Assembly (NCBI GenBank): GCA_044344715.1 | Contig: JBIJCI010000001.1 | Span: 1-64,000, forward strand | Reading direction: 5' to 3' | DNA from: F1-60-MAGs027 sp044344715 | GTDB lineage: Bacteria > Actinomycetota > Acidimicrobiia > Acidimicrobiales > Ilumatobacteraceae | Length of the DNA stretch: 64,000 bases | In this document: piece by piece, positions 55,893-64,000 of the stretch | Layout: every line of letters starts with the position of its first letter | Numbering within the stretch: position 1 is the stretch's first letter | Translations under genes and position numbers: made by a program | The notes under the pieces: generated by a model | Seen by the model: the letters and a program-made list of their open reading frames with translations, nothing else | What the model was told of the DNA's origin: nothing | Database searches by the model: none

Positions 55893-58800
55893 TAGCGCGT
55901 TCCCAATCTCTGGTCCTCGCTTCGCAGCGAGACCTCGACCACGTCGCGGGCCGCCCGCACCCGGCCACGGAAGCGGCTCGGGTTGAAGGTGATCGCGACC
56001 ACCAGCAACCACAGCGTTGCCTGCAGTGCAACCAGCAGGCGGTGACTGAGGCTGGATCGGAGTCGCACGACCGCCGCGCCATCAACCGGCGCATCGAACG
56101 CCGTCGTCGCGCCGAACGCAATGCGCGGGGCCACCGCGGCGCCGTCCACCCGCAGGGTCCATCGATCCGAGTAGGGCACGGCGAGGTGGATGGTTCCCGA
56201 TTCGAGTCGGCCGGAATTCGTGCCATCGGCGGTGAACCCGCTCACGAATGCCGAATCGAAACCGAGGGGCTCGGCGAAGAGCTTGGACTCGGTCGCCTGC
56301 CGACTGACCACCGACGATTGCTCGTCGAGCACCGCCGCAACGGGCAGCGCCGACACGTTCTCGAAGATGACGAGATCGGTGGCGGTGTAGATCCGCCGGA
56401 AATCGAGTTGGTCGGAGAGCCGCGCCACGAGCGACTCGCCGACGACGCGACCCGACCCGGCCGAACCGGCGTACAGGGTTGCATCGCGGAGGGGAACCAC
56501 GACGAACCGCACCGCGAGCGGAGCGAACAAGCGCCCAGCTCGGAGGGACTCACCGTCGAGCAGAACATCAACCGCCCGCGAGAGCGCGATGGTCATCGAA
56601 CTCGCATGCGGAGTCAGGGTGTCGACGCCGCTTGCACCGCCGTCATGAAGCACGCCGTAGGCCACGTCGCGCCCGGCGGAAACCGAGGCGACGGGCAAGA
56701 GTCGCGGATCACCGATGTACAACACCGCGTAATCACCGTCCTGGTCGCCGGGAAGTTGCTCGACGAGGCGCCCGAGGGTATTCGCCGGTTGCGACCATCT
56801 GCCACTGCCGCCCGCGACGACGGTCGGCGAGCTCGCAACACAGATCGCAACCACCGATACGACTCCCGCCACACCCCGCCAGGTGAACGTGGTCCGTCGG
56901 GCCGCGAGCACTTCGACGAACGCCGACGTGGCGGCGATCGCGATTCCGAGACCAACGAGCGCGGAGAGCATCAACGACTCCGGTGTGCCGAACGTCCAGA
57001 GACCGCGCTCTTGCGCCATCCGAACGAGCACCGGCACCATGACGAAGAGCAACGCCCGGGTCGGCCAGGCCGCCCTGGCACCGCGGGTCACGATCGGCAT
57101 CAGGACGACGGGTACGTACGCAGCGAGGACGAGCCACCGCCACAACGAGTTGTCGATGCCGAACGACAACACGTCGGTAACCGACGAACCCGTCACCGGT
57201 CGGGGCGGACCGATGAGCGACCGCCACCAGTCGTCGTCCACGAAACGAACCGACCACGGCACATGGAGGATCGCCGATCCGAGCACGGACAGCAGGGGCG
57301 CACCCGCAAGCCAACCCGAGGCCCGCAACGGCGTGGCCGTGACGGCGCCCGATACCAGCAGGATGCCGCCGAGGAACGCGACCACCACCAGGGCCGCGGG
57401 AGCGAACGCCGAGGCCGACGCGACGACGAGCAGGAGCGACGCAAGAAGTTGCACCCGACGATCACCGGCAGAGCGAACGGACGCCTCGCGACCCGGATCC
57501 TGCGTGTCACGCGACAAGCCCGCGATTCGCCTCGAGAAGTCGACGATCCACGGCAGGAGTGCCCAAACGATCAGGGAATCCCGACGACCGTCACGGACCG
57601 CGAGTACACCGACCGGCACGGCCACGTAGACGAGGGCTCCGAACATCCTCGCTGACGCGCCACCGATCGAGCCGCACAGCCGCCAGGCTCCCAGTGCGCC
57701 GACGAAGAGGGCCCCAACGACGATGGCGGTGAGCAGTCCGCCCCAATTCCCGAGGAACACCGCGCCGAGCACGGCGATCAGTCCGACGAAGGTTGGCGCG
57801 GGACCGGTCGCCCCGAACCATCCGGGCGACCACCCACTCAGGTACGCGCGCATCGCGTCGAGCGGAGAGGTGTCGCCGGGTACCAGCGGCACGAATTGAC
57901 CCACGCCACTCACACCGTTCAACACCAGACCCCGGTTCGCGATGACGAGAAACAGCGCCGCAAGCAGCCCGACCACGGCGACTCCCCTGGCGGTCGTCAC
58001 GGGCGCCGACGAAACACTCGGGGACTCCGACATGGACTGCTCACGGAGGGCCCGGCGATGCCGTCGGAATCCCGCGATGCGCGCGCTCCCGCGCAGCTGC
58101 AAACTCACCACCTCGCGCCCCGGTACACGTCGCAGGGCACGAAGTTGTCGCCGCCGCCCTGCGATCAACCGGACGTCGACGAGCGCACCGGCAACGGCCC
58201 TTGCGCTGGCGAGTCCGTCCTGATACCTACCGTTTGCCGTCTCGAGGACGAGATCAAGGAGCGCACCGAGCACCAACCTCACGACGAGGAGCGGCAGCCG
58301 CCCGGCCGACACGCAACTCAGCGCGGTTCGCACGCGGTGCCGTTGCCGAGTCGCTTCTTCGTGCACCATGTTCGCGCGGGTAGCGAACGCCCCCCGGTGT
58401 CGTGCAACCGCCGCCGGGTTCACCACCACGCGGGCACCGAGAAGGTGCACCCGCCAGCACAGGTCGAGCTCCTCACCGAGGAACGGAACGTTGGGGGCGA
58501 ATCCCGCGACCTCTCGGAAGACGTCGTTGCGAACCAGCAAGCACGCCGACGGCAGGGCAAAGACGTCCCGGACCGCATCGTGTTGCTCCTGGTCACGTTC
58601 GCCCGGATCCACCACTTCGACGAGGCGCCCTGCACGATCGGCCTCGAGCCCGACGTGCTGGAGGACGTCGGGTGACTCCCACTCGACGAGTTTCGGTCCG
58701 ACGATGGCGGCATTCGAACGGTCGGCCTCCTCGACGAGCCGCGACACGGCGTCGGGTCGCAGCAGCACGTCGTCGTGCAACACGAGGAAGAAACCCGCCG

Positions 58801-59077
58801 TACCCTTCACCAGCGAGAGCACCTGGTTGACGACCGGCCCGAAGCCCGGATTCCCCTCCACCTGGCGAATGATGGCCGTGGGGACATGCTGGCGGACGAG
58901 GTCCCCGACGGACGCGGACGTACCGCCCGTTAGGAGTGTCACCAGACGCAGGTCGGAGTACTCCTGTGCCGCAAGTCCAGCCAGGACGTCGGGGAACCAC
59001 TCACCCGGCTCGTGGACGACCATCACCGCAACGACGGGCGGAACGACGGTCGGGCGGTCCTCGGCTGGGAGCGTCAC
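55892..59077 (-). CDS. Large membrane protein with N-terminal GT2 glycosyltransferase domain
   Basis: A 1061-residue protein. Residues about 15-260 are a GT-A family 2 domain (AVMVVHEPGEWFPDVLAGL, NPGFGPVVNQVLS, FFLVLHDDVLLRPDA with the DDD-like metal site, FLGEELDLCWRVHLLG). After a basic linker (about 290-350) come about 12 helices, then an extracytoplasmic tail with a final helix. Such fusions transfer sugars to a lipid-linked or cell-wall acceptor. GTG start at 59077; a dyad overlaps its leader. Coupled to the DUF5719 gene. Confidence 0.85.
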   Translation of the reverse strand: MTLPAEDRPTVVPPVVAVMVVHEPGEWFPDVLAGLAAQEYSDLRLVTLLTGGTSASVGDLVRQHVPTAIIRQVEGNPGFGPVVNQVLSLVKGTAGFFLVLHDDVLLRPDAVSRLVEEADRSNAAIVGPKLVEWESPDVLQHVGLEADRAGRLVEVVDPGERDQEQHDAVRDVFALPSACLLVRNDVFREVAGFAPNVPFLGEELDLCWRVHLLGARVVVNPAAVARHRGAFATRANMVHEEATRQRHRVRTALSCVSAGRLPLLVVRLVLGALLDLVLETANGRYQDGLASARAVAGALVDVRLIAGRRRQLRALRRVPGREVVSLQLRGSARIAGFRRHRRALREQSMSESPSVSSAPVTTARGVAVVGLLAALFLVIANRGLVLNGVSGVGQFVPLVPGDTSPLDAMRAYLSGWSPGWFGATGPAPTFVGLIAVLGAVFLGNWGGLLTAIVVGALFVGALGAWRLCGSIGGASARMFGALVYVAVPVGVLAVRDGRRDSLIVWALLPWIVDFSRRIAGLSRDTQDPGREASVRSAGDRRVQLLASLLLVVASASAFAPAALVVVAFLGGILLVSGAVTATPLRASGWLAGAPLLSVLGSAILHVPWSVRFVDDDWWRSLIGPPRPVTGSSVTDVLSFGIDNSLWRWLVLAAYVPVVLMPIVTRGARAAWPTRALLFVMVPVLVRMAQERGLWTFGTPESLMLSALVGLGIAIAATSAFVEVLAARRTTFTWRGVAGVVSVVAICVASSPTVVAGGSGRWSQPANTLGRLVEQLPGDQDGDYAVLYIGDPRLLPVASVSAGRDVAYGVLHDGGASGVDTLTPHASSMTIALSRAVDVLLDGESLRAGRLFAPLAVRFVVVPLRDATLYAGSAGSGRVVGESLVARLSDQLDFRRIYTATDLVIFENVSALPVAAVLDEQSSVVSRQATESKLFAEPLGFDSAFVSGFTADGTNSGRLESGTIHLAVPYSDRWTLRVDGAAVAPRIAFGATTAFDAPVDGAAVVRLRSSLSHRLLVALQATLWLLVVAITFNPSRFRGRVRAARDVVEVSLRSEDQRLGTR

Positions 59078-59082
59078 GACCA

Positions 59083-59101
59083 GGTCATCCTAATGATGAC
59101 C
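59083..59101. promoter_or_regulatory. 19-base dyad between GT2 and small-protein genes
   Basis: GGTCATC CTAAT GATGACC is a 7-bp perfect inverted repeat with a 5-base spacer, 6 bases upstream of the GT2 start. It could bind a dimeric regulator of the divergent genes. As RNA on the minus strand, it would pair the AGGA ribosome-binding candidate of the GT2 gene. Confidence 0.4.
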
Positions 59102-59165
59102 ATTGCCACATACGATCGCACGCACCGTGCTTGCAATAGCTAGCAGTCGTACGTAGGGTCGGGAA

Positions 59166-59183
59166 GGCGGTCGTCCGACCGCC
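59166..59183 (+). other. Leader hairpin of the 112-residue protein
   Basis: GGCGGTCG and CGACCGCC form an 8-bp inverted repeat separated by two bases (so about 7 pairs in RNA), ending 11 bases before the strong AGGAGG site at 59195-59200 of the next gene. It may protect the messenger 5' end. Confidence 0.4.
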
Positions 59184-59205
59184 CTACGCCAACCAGGAGG
59201 TTGAC

Positions 59206-59544
59206 ATGCCCTCAATCACGTTCAACAACCCACTGAAGTCCCTCGACTTGACGAAGGTCGACCTTCGCAACGTCGTCACACCCGCCACGAAGATCGCCCG
59301 TGACGCCGCATACGTCGCAGTGGGTATCGGAGTGATCGCCACCCAGCGCATCAACGCACGCCGGTACGACCTTCGTCAACGCATCGGCTCGCTGCAGGAG
59401 CGAATCAACGAGGCCGCTCCCCGCATTCGCGACGAGGCACAGACAACCGCCCAGCGTTTCATCGACGACGCGAGGAAGAACGTCCGATCTGTCGTCGAGC
59501 GTCGCAAGCACGCCGGTGCGGAGACCACCACGACGGTCGCCTGA
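59206..59544 (+). CDS. Small amphipathic helical protein, function unknown
   Basis: A 112-residue protein with a perfect AGGAGG site five bases before the ATG, so it is probably well translated. An N-terminal hydrophobic stretch (DAAYVAVGIGVIATQ, about 33-47) is followed by long amphipathic helices rich in Arg, Gln, Glu and Ala (RQRIGSLQERINEAAP, TTAQRFIDDARKNVRSVVE), ending in a Thr-rich tail. This resembles apolipoprotein- or phasin-like small proteins. It stands alone between a dyad and a strong hairpin, oriented against the GT2 gene. No known family recognised. Confidence 0.75.
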   Translation: MPSITFNNPLKSLDLTKVDLRNVVTPATKIARDAAYVAVGIGVIATQRINARRYDLRQRIGSLQERINEAAPRIRDEAQTTAQRFIDDARKNVRSVVERRKHAGAETTTTVA

Positions 59545-59566
59545 ACCGCAACGAGTACGACGATCG

Positions 59567-59597
59567 AGCGAGCCGGGGCGGGTAGCCTCGGCTCGCT
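59567..59597 (+). terminator. Strong hairpin after the small protein gene
   Basis: AGCGAGCCGGGGC (59567-59579) and GCCTCGGCTCGCT (59585-59597) form a 13-bp stem with one G-U pair and a GGGTA loop. It lies 23 bases after the small gene's stop and 42 bases before the flippase start. A clear T tract is missing, so it may be a terminator, attenuator or processing barrier. Confidence 0.6.
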
Positions 59598-59638
59598 TGC
59601 TGTATCCGCCCAGATCTTCCACTGACGGCGGCAACGTC

Positions 59639-60925
59639 GTGCCGGAACCCGCGAATCGCGCAGGGTCGAAGCGCTCCCCACTCCCGTCGGGGAGCCTGAC
59701 CATCGGGGCCGGGCTGCTCGTCGGCGGTATCTCGATCTACGTCTTTTTTCGACTGGGCCAGGAAGCCCTCGGACAGGACGGTTTCAAGCCGATCGTGTCC
59801 CTGTGGTTCGTCATGTTCGCCCTGGTGCCGGGATTCTTCCTCCCGCTCGAACAGGAAGTGAGCCGGGCGGTCGCCCACCGACGGGCGCTCGGTGACGGGG
59901 TGGCACCGGTCGTACGCAAGGTGGTGCCGGTCGCGACGGGCATCACCATCGCACTCGTTGCGTTCGTCGCCCTGGCGCGGAACCGCTTCACCAACGACCT
60001 GTTCGAGCAATCCGCCGTGGTGACGCTGGCGTTGGTCATTGCGCTGGTTGGCTATGCGCCGTTCCACATTGCCCGCGGCATCTGCTCGGGGCTCGGGAAC
60101 TTCCGCGTCTACAGCACGATGATCGCCCTCGACGGGTTGCTGCGGGTCGTGGCTTGCGGCGTCTTCCTCGCCATCGGACTCGACAACGTCGGTCCGTACG
60201 CACTGATGGTTGCGCTCGTGCCGCTCACCATCGCCGTTGCCGCCCTCGGCTCGGGAAGGATTCGGGTTACGAGCGGCACACCGGCGACGTGGTCGGAACT
60301 CGCCCCGAACCTCGGATGGTTGCTGCTCGGCACCCTCTGTGCGGGTGCGCTGATCAACGCCGGACCACTCACCGTCGACCTGCTCGGCACCGACAGCGAA
60401 CCGGAGTTGGTCACCCGTTTCGGCAACGCGGTGCTGCTCGCCCGCGTACCCCTCTTCCTCTTCCAAGCCGTGCAGGCAGCGATGCTGCCCCGGCTGGCAC
60501 GGCTGGCCGCCCTCCGCGACGCCGAGGAGTTCCGGGCCGTGCTGCGCCGACTGTTCCTCCTCGTCGGCGGTGTCGGGGTCGTCGGTGTCGTCGGGGCGTT
60601 CCTGGCCGGACCATGGGTGCTCGAGCTCGTCTACGACGGCGGAATCGACCGTCGGACGATCTCCTTGCTCGCGTTTGCGAGCGCCGTCTACATGCTGGCC
60701 TCGGCGTGCGCCCAGTCGGTGCTCTCCATGTCGGGGCACGTCTTCGTGGCCGTCGGCTGGGTGACCAGCTTCGTCACGTTCATTGCGACGGCCGCCTGGT
60801 CGAGCGATGATCTCTTCCTGCGCGTGGAACTGGCGCTCATCGCCAGCGCCGTCGTGGCACTGATCGTCTTCGCGGTGGGGCTGCGCTCCTACTTCGCGCG
60901 CTTGGCTTCGACGTCGAGGTCGTGA
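59639..60925 (+). CDS. Polysaccharide flippase-like membrane protein (MOP superfamily)
   Basis: A protein of about 428 residues with roughly 12 helices, from SLTIGAGLLVGGISIYVFFRL onward (cited in part: LVGGISIYVFFRLGQ). It has two six-helix halves and the pattern of Wzx/polysaccharide-export MATE-like flippases that move lipid-linked oligosaccharides outward. GTG at 59639 is chosen; upstream in-frame sequence is Arg/Pro-rich and not protein-like. It overlaps the convergent gmd gene by 37 bases, next to nucleotide-sugar genes, which supports the call. Confidence 0.75.
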   Translation: MPEPANRAGSKRSPLPSGSLTIGAGLLVGGISIYVFFRLGQEALGQDGFKPIVSLWFVMFALVPGFFLPLEQEVSRAVAHRRALGDGVAPVVRKVVPVATGITIALVAFVALARNRFTNDLFEQSAVVTLALVIALVGYAPFHIARGICSGLGNFRVYSTMIALDGLLRVVACGVFLAIGLDNVGPYALMVALVPLTIAVAALGSGRIRVTSGTPATWSELAPNLGWLLLGTLCAGALINAGPLTVDLLGTDSEPELVTRFGNAVLLARVPLFLFQAVQAAMLPRLARLAALRDAEEFRAVLRRLFLLVGGVGVVGVVGAFLAGPWVLELVYDGGIDRRTISLLAFASAVYMLASACAQSVLSMSGHVFVAVGWVTSFVTFIATAAWSSDDLFLRVELALIASAVVALIVFAVGLRSYFARLASTSRS

Positions 60926-61872
60926 CGCACCATCATCTCGACGAGCGACGGGAAGTCGACCTCCCTCTTCCATCCGAGTCGCTTCTCGGCCTTCGACGAG
61001 TCACCGACGAGAAGGTCGACCTCGGCCGGACGGAAATACTGCGGATCCTGACCGACGTACTTTCGCCAGTCGCCGAGTCCGGCACACTCGAACGCAATCT
61101 GCAGGAACTCGGTGATCTCGTGCGTCTCGCCGGTGGCAATGACGTAGTCGTCCGGCACGTCCTGCTGCAGCATCAACCACATCGCCTTCACGTAGTCGCC
61201 GGCGAATCCCCAGTCGCGCTTGGCGGCGATGTTGCCGAGTAGCAGCCGGTCCTGCAGGCCCAGCTTGATGCGGGCGACGGAACTGCTGATCTTGCGGGTG
61301 ACGAACTCGTAACCGCGGCGCGGACCCTCGTGGTTGAAGAGGATCCCGGAGGAGGCGTGGAGTCCGTACGACTCGCGGTAGTTGACCGTCATGTGGTGTC
61401 CGAACACCTTCGCCACGCCGTACGGCGACCGGGGATGGAAAGCGGTCATCTCGGTCTGCGGAATCTCGCGGACCTTGCCGTACATCTCGGATGATGACGC
61501 CTGGTAGAAGCGGATCGGATTGTCCTTCGCACCGCCGACGAGTCGGATGGCCTCGAGCATGCGCAACACGCCGAGTCCGGTGACGTTGGACGTGAGCTCG
61601 GCCTGTGTGAAGGAGATGGCGACGAACGAGATGGCCCCGAGGTTGTAGACCTCGTTCGGCTCGACGTCACGCAGCGCCGCAACGAGGCTGGAGAAGTCGG
61701 TGAGGTCGCCGTTGACGACGCGGACGTAGGGGAACTCCGCGAGCAGCCACTCGGTCTTCGGATTGTTCTGTCCCTTGATGAGTCCGTACACCTCGTAGCC
61801 CTTGCCGTGAAGGAACTCCGCGAGGTGCTGACCGTCCTGTCCGGTGATTCCGGTGATCAGCGCGCGTGGCAC
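60889..61872 (-). CDS. gmd: GDP-mannose 4,6-dehydratase
   Basis: A 327-residue extended SDR making GDP-4-keto-6-deoxymannose, precursor of GDP-fucose, GDP-rhamnose or perosamine. TGITGQDGQHLAEFL is the diagnostic N-terminal loop, with YNLGAISFVAISF, ASSSEMYG, and catalytic SPYGVAKVFGH (Tyr, Lys), then NHEGPRRGYEFVTRKI. GTG at 61872 directly starts the Rossmann strand. No fucose synthase (fcl) or aminotransferase partner is visible here. Divergent from cofD by 30 bases. Confidence 0.93.
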   Translation of the reverse strand: MPRALITGITGQDGQHLAEFLHGKGYEVYGLIKGQNNPKTEWLLAEFPYVRVVNGDLTDFSSLVAALRDVEPNEVYNLGAISFVAISFTQAELTSNVTGLGVLRMLEAIRLVGGAKDNPIRFYQASSSEMYGKVREIPQTEMTAFHPRSPYGVAKVFGHHMTVNYRESYGLHASSGILFNHEGPRRGYEFVTRKISSSVARIKLGLQDRLLLGNIAAKRDWGFAGDYVKAMWLMLQQDVPDDYVIATGETHEITEFLQIAFECAGLGDWRKYVGQDPQYFRPAEVDLLVGDSSKAEKRLGWKREVDFPSLVEMMVRHDLDVEAKRAK

Positions 61873-61902
61873 TCGTACGAGGCTACTCGTACGCTCAATC
61901 AC

Positions 61903-62904
61903 GTGGAGCGCGGCGGCGAAGTGGCGGTGATTGCCGGCGGCGTCGGTGCGGCGAGACTGCTGCGGGCGATGCGCCTCCACGACCCGGATGCGCGGATCAC
62001 CGCGCTCGTCAACACCGCCGACGACACCGTGGTCAACGGCCTCCACGTCTCCCCCGACCTCGACACCGTGGTCTACACGCTGGCCGACGCCATCGACCCC
62101 GACCGGGGTTGGGGCCTGCGCGACGAATCCTGGATTGCCATGCAGCAGCTGTCCCGCTACGCAGCCGTGAGACCACCGGACTCCACCTCGCCGAACGACT
62201 GGTTCAACATCGGCGATCGCGACGTGGCAACGCACCTCTACCGAACCGCACGACTCGCCGAGGGGGCACGACTCAGTCAGGTGACGGAGGAGATCGCGCG
62301 CGCCTGGGGTGTGAGATTCGGGATCGTGCCGATGACCGACGACCGCGTCTCCACGTTGGTGACGCTCGCACAGGACGCGGCCGGACCCGACGACCACCGG
62401 TACTCGAAGGGTGAGACGATCTCGTTCCAGGAGTACTTCGTGCGGCTCCGCCATGCGGTTGCAATCGCCGGTATCCGGTTCGCCGGTGCCGATGACGCGA
62501 CGGCGAACGGTCTCGATCTCCTGTGCTCGGCGCGGTCGGTGGTGATCGCGCCTTCGAACCCGGTCGTCTCGATCGGACCGGTGCGCGCATTGCGGGGCAT
62601 CGACGACACGCTCACCGCGCGCCGCAGCTCGGTGATCGCGGTGTCGCCGATCATCGGAGGTGCCGCACTGAAGGGACCGGCCGACCGGATGCTTCGCGAG
62701 CTCGGCATGGAGCCCTCCGCCCTGGGTGTCGCCCGCCTGTACGCCCCGATCTGCGGCACGTTCGTCATCGACGTCGTGGACGCCCACCTCGCCCGGCAGG
62801 TCGAGGACCTCGGGATGCGATGTATCGTCACCGAGACGATCATGAAGTCGGACCTCACCGCCGCGGCCCTCGCCGCAACCGTCCTGCAGGCCGGTGTCGG
62901 ATGA
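61903..62904 (+). CDS. cofD: 2-phospho-L-lactate/PEP transferase CofD (FbiA)
   Basis: Coenzyme F420 biosynthesis: joins the activated phosphoenolpyruvate or phospholactate moiety to the deazaflavin Fo. The 333-residue protein has IAGGVGAARLLRAM at the N-terminus, ALVNTADDTVVNGLHVSPDLDTVVYTLA (in part: NTADDTVVNGLHVSPD), NIGDRDVATHLYRT, and SIGPVRALRGI. GTG at 61903 or 61921 are possible starts. It overlaps cofE (ATGATG) so the two are coupled. Confidence 0.93.
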   Translation: MERGGEVAVIAGGVGAARLLRAMRLHDPDARITALVNTADDTVVNGLHVSPDLDTVVYTLADAIDPDRGWGLRDESWIAMQQLSRYAAVRPPDSTSPNDWFNIGDRDVATHLYRTARLAEGARLSQVTEEIARAWGVRFGIVPMTDDRVSTLVTLAQDAAGPDDHRYSKGETISFQEYFVRLRHAVAIAGIRFAGADDATANGLDLLCSARSVVIAPSNPVVSIGPVRALRGIDDTLTARRSSVIAVSPIIGGAALKGPADRMLRELGMEPSALGVARLYAPICGTFVIDVVDAHLARQVEDLGMRCIVTETIMKSDLTAAALAATVLQAGVG

Positions 62905-63614
62905 TGCGTCTCACCGCATGGGGTGTGACCGGCATCCCCGAGATTTCCCCCGGCGACCAGCTCGGCGAGATCATCGTCGACGCATGCCGGGCCGAACCGA
63001 ACGGACCGCTGCTCGACGAGGACGTCCTCGTCGTCACCCAGAAAGTGGTGAGCAAGGCCGAGGGCAGGCTCGTCGAGGTCGATCCGGATGATCCGCTCAG
63101 CCACAAACGGCTCGTCGAAGAGGAGGCCGTGCGCATCGTGCGTCGACGCGGGGACCTCATCATCACCGAGACGACGCACGGCTTCGTGTGCGCCAACAGC
63201 GGCGTCGACTTGTCGAACGTGGAGCACGGGCGGGCAGCCTTGCTGCCGAAGGACTCCGACCGTTCGGCCCGACGGATCAGGGACATCGTTCGGGCGCGAC
63301 TCGGCGTCGACGTTGGTGTCATCGTCAGCGATACCTTCGGCCGCGCATGGCGCAAGGGGCTGACAGATGTGGCGATCGGCGTTGCCGGCATTGCCGCCGT
63401 CGTCGATCTCCGCGGTACGCCCGACGCACTGGGTCGCACGATGCAGGTCACCGAGGTGGCAGTAGCCGACGAACTGGCGAGTGCGGCGGAGCTGGTGATG
63501 GGCAAGGCGTCGGGAATCCCCGTCGCCGTCGTGCGCGGGGCGGACACCGCATGGTTCCGCGAGTCGAGCGTGCGCGAACTGATTCGTCCGCCGCAGGAGG
63601 ATTTGTTCCGCTAG
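62901..63614 (+). CDS. cofE: Coenzyme F420:L-glutamate ligase CofE (FbiB N-domain type)
   Basis: A 237-residue ligase adding gamma-linked glutamates to F420-0 with GTP. VVTQKVVSKAEGRLVEV, ETTHGFVCANSGVDLSNV and VIVSDTFGRAWRKGLTDVAIG are family blocks. It is only the CofE domain; the C-terminal nitroreductase-like domain of mycobacterial FbiB is absent. The stop overlaps the convergent manC-like gene by 4 bases. Confidence 0.93.
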   Translation: MMRLTAWGVTGIPEISPGDQLGEIIVDACRAEPNGPLLDEDVLVVTQKVVSKAEGRLVEVDPDDPLSHKRLVEEEAVRIVRRRGDLIITETTHGFVCANSGVDLSNVEHGRAALLPKDSDRSARRIRDIVRARLGVDVGVIVSDTFGRAWRKGLTDVAIGVAGIAAVVDLRGTPDALGRTMQVTEVAVADELASAAELVMGKASGIPVAVVRGADTAWFRESSVRELIRPPQEDLFR

Positions 63615-64000
63615 TCGCGACCCACGAGCGCGTCGGCGACGGTGGAACCCGACGACACGTCGCCCATCACGGATGACCCCGATACGACGGCATCGTCCCC
63701 GACGTTCGCCCCCGGGAAGATCACCGAGTCGACGATCCGTGCCCCGTTGCCGATGGTGGCCCCGGCGCCCACGACGCTGTGCCGGATGGTCGCCGACGCC
63801 GCGATACGTGCGGCGGGATGGAAGGGTTCGTCGCGATCGCGACGAACACCGCTCACCAGGTCGAGATTCGCACGTCGGTAGGTGTCCGGACGTCCGGCGT
63901 CGAGCCAGTAGTCGTCGGTTGGATGGGCGAAGAGCAACCCGTCGCGTGACAAGTCGGGGAACGTGACGCGCTCGATGGACAACGGCACGTTGCCCGGCAA
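63611..64000 (-). CDS. Sugar-1-phosphate nucleotidyltransferase, C-terminal part (ManC/RmlA2-like), cut by window end
   Basis: Only the last about 129 residues are present. The segment YWLDAGRPDTYRRANLDLVSG is the end of the nucleotidyltransferase domain (cited in part: YWLDAGRPDTYRRANLDLV), and the rest is a left-handed beta-helix of hexapeptides (ATIRHSVVGAGATIGNGARI, VIFPGANVGDDAVV). This is the layout of actinobacterial mannose-1-phosphate guanylyltransferase ManC, matching manB and gmd in the window, but glucose-type enzymes look similar. The 5' part lies beyond 64000. Confidence 0.8.
   Translation of the reverse strand: MPGNVPLSIERVTFPDLSRDGLLFAHPTDDYWLDAGRPDTYRRANLDLVSGVRRDRDEPFHPAARIAASATIRHSVVGAGATIGNGARIVDSVIFPGANVGDDAVVSGSSVMGDVSSGSTVADALVGRD

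Overview
The window is a very gene-dense, GC-rich stretch of actinobacterial chromosome with almost no intergenic space; no gap between genes reaches 300 bases. The clues to the host are: the ftsK-rimO-pgsA-cinA and secA-prfB-ftsE-ftsX gene orders, a CarD regulator, a DUF3499/manB/Trm112/ahcY neighbourhood, coenzyme F420 genes (cofD, cofE), a long-form RmlA, and a green-tuned proton-pumping rhodopsin. Together they suggest an aquatic actinobacterium, most likely of class Acidimicrobiia (Ilumatobacter-like). That placement is inference from gene content; no database was consulted.

Layout. 1-4424: a 22-base C run at the window edge, then two paralogous LuxR-type regulators flanking a magnesium-type P-type ATPase. 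4390-9732: a repeat-built membrane protein (DUF5671-like), a small anchored protein, a CrtC-like/DUF7064 protein, a phosphotransferase and an acyl-ACP desaturase. 9790-13234: dTDP-L-rhamnose operon rmlA-rmlC-rmlB-rmlD with start/stop overlaps; rmlB carries a short frameshifting deletion. 13280-19610: a catabolic-looking island, with aminotransferase, SDR and P450 on plus facing glutamine-synthetase-like, SDR and 3-hydroxyisobutyrate-dehydrogenase-like genes on minus. 19617-21485: CarD, tRNA-Arg(UCU) and rhodopsin with a bidirectional terminator. 21501-27924: cinA, pgsA, rimO, an inserted SMP-30 gene, ftsK.

27970-35432: a minus-strand cation operon, mrpABCDEFG followed by a CaCA antiporter and a TRIC-family channel. 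35518-44579: menB, a TrmH-family methylase, truncated haemoglobin, enoyl-CoA hydratase, ftsX, ftsE, prfB, secA, comF. 44578-51918: a YczE-like membrane protein, then ahcY, Trm112-like, manB, a large PTPS-related membrane protein, a CPBP protease and DUF3499. 51990-64000: ftsH, thioredoxin-like, DUF5719, a huge GT2 membrane glycosyltransferase, a small amphipathic protein, a flippase, GDP-mannose 4,6-dehydratase, cofD, cofE and the end of a manC-like gene.

How it fits together (inference): rhodopsin makes a light-driven proton gradient that the Mrp complex could spend on sodium extrusion. The rml, manB, manC-like, gmd, flippase and GT2 genes supply and use nucleotide sugars for a surface polysaccharide. 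CofD and CofE finish coenzyme F420. The most notable unexplained signals are a 9-bp inverted repeat closing the ahcY leader right at its AUG, the twin-LuxR/Mg-ATPase module with a shared upstream motif, the broken rmlB, and the six-gene nitrogen/oxidation island. No CRISPR array, prophage or insertion sequence was seen.
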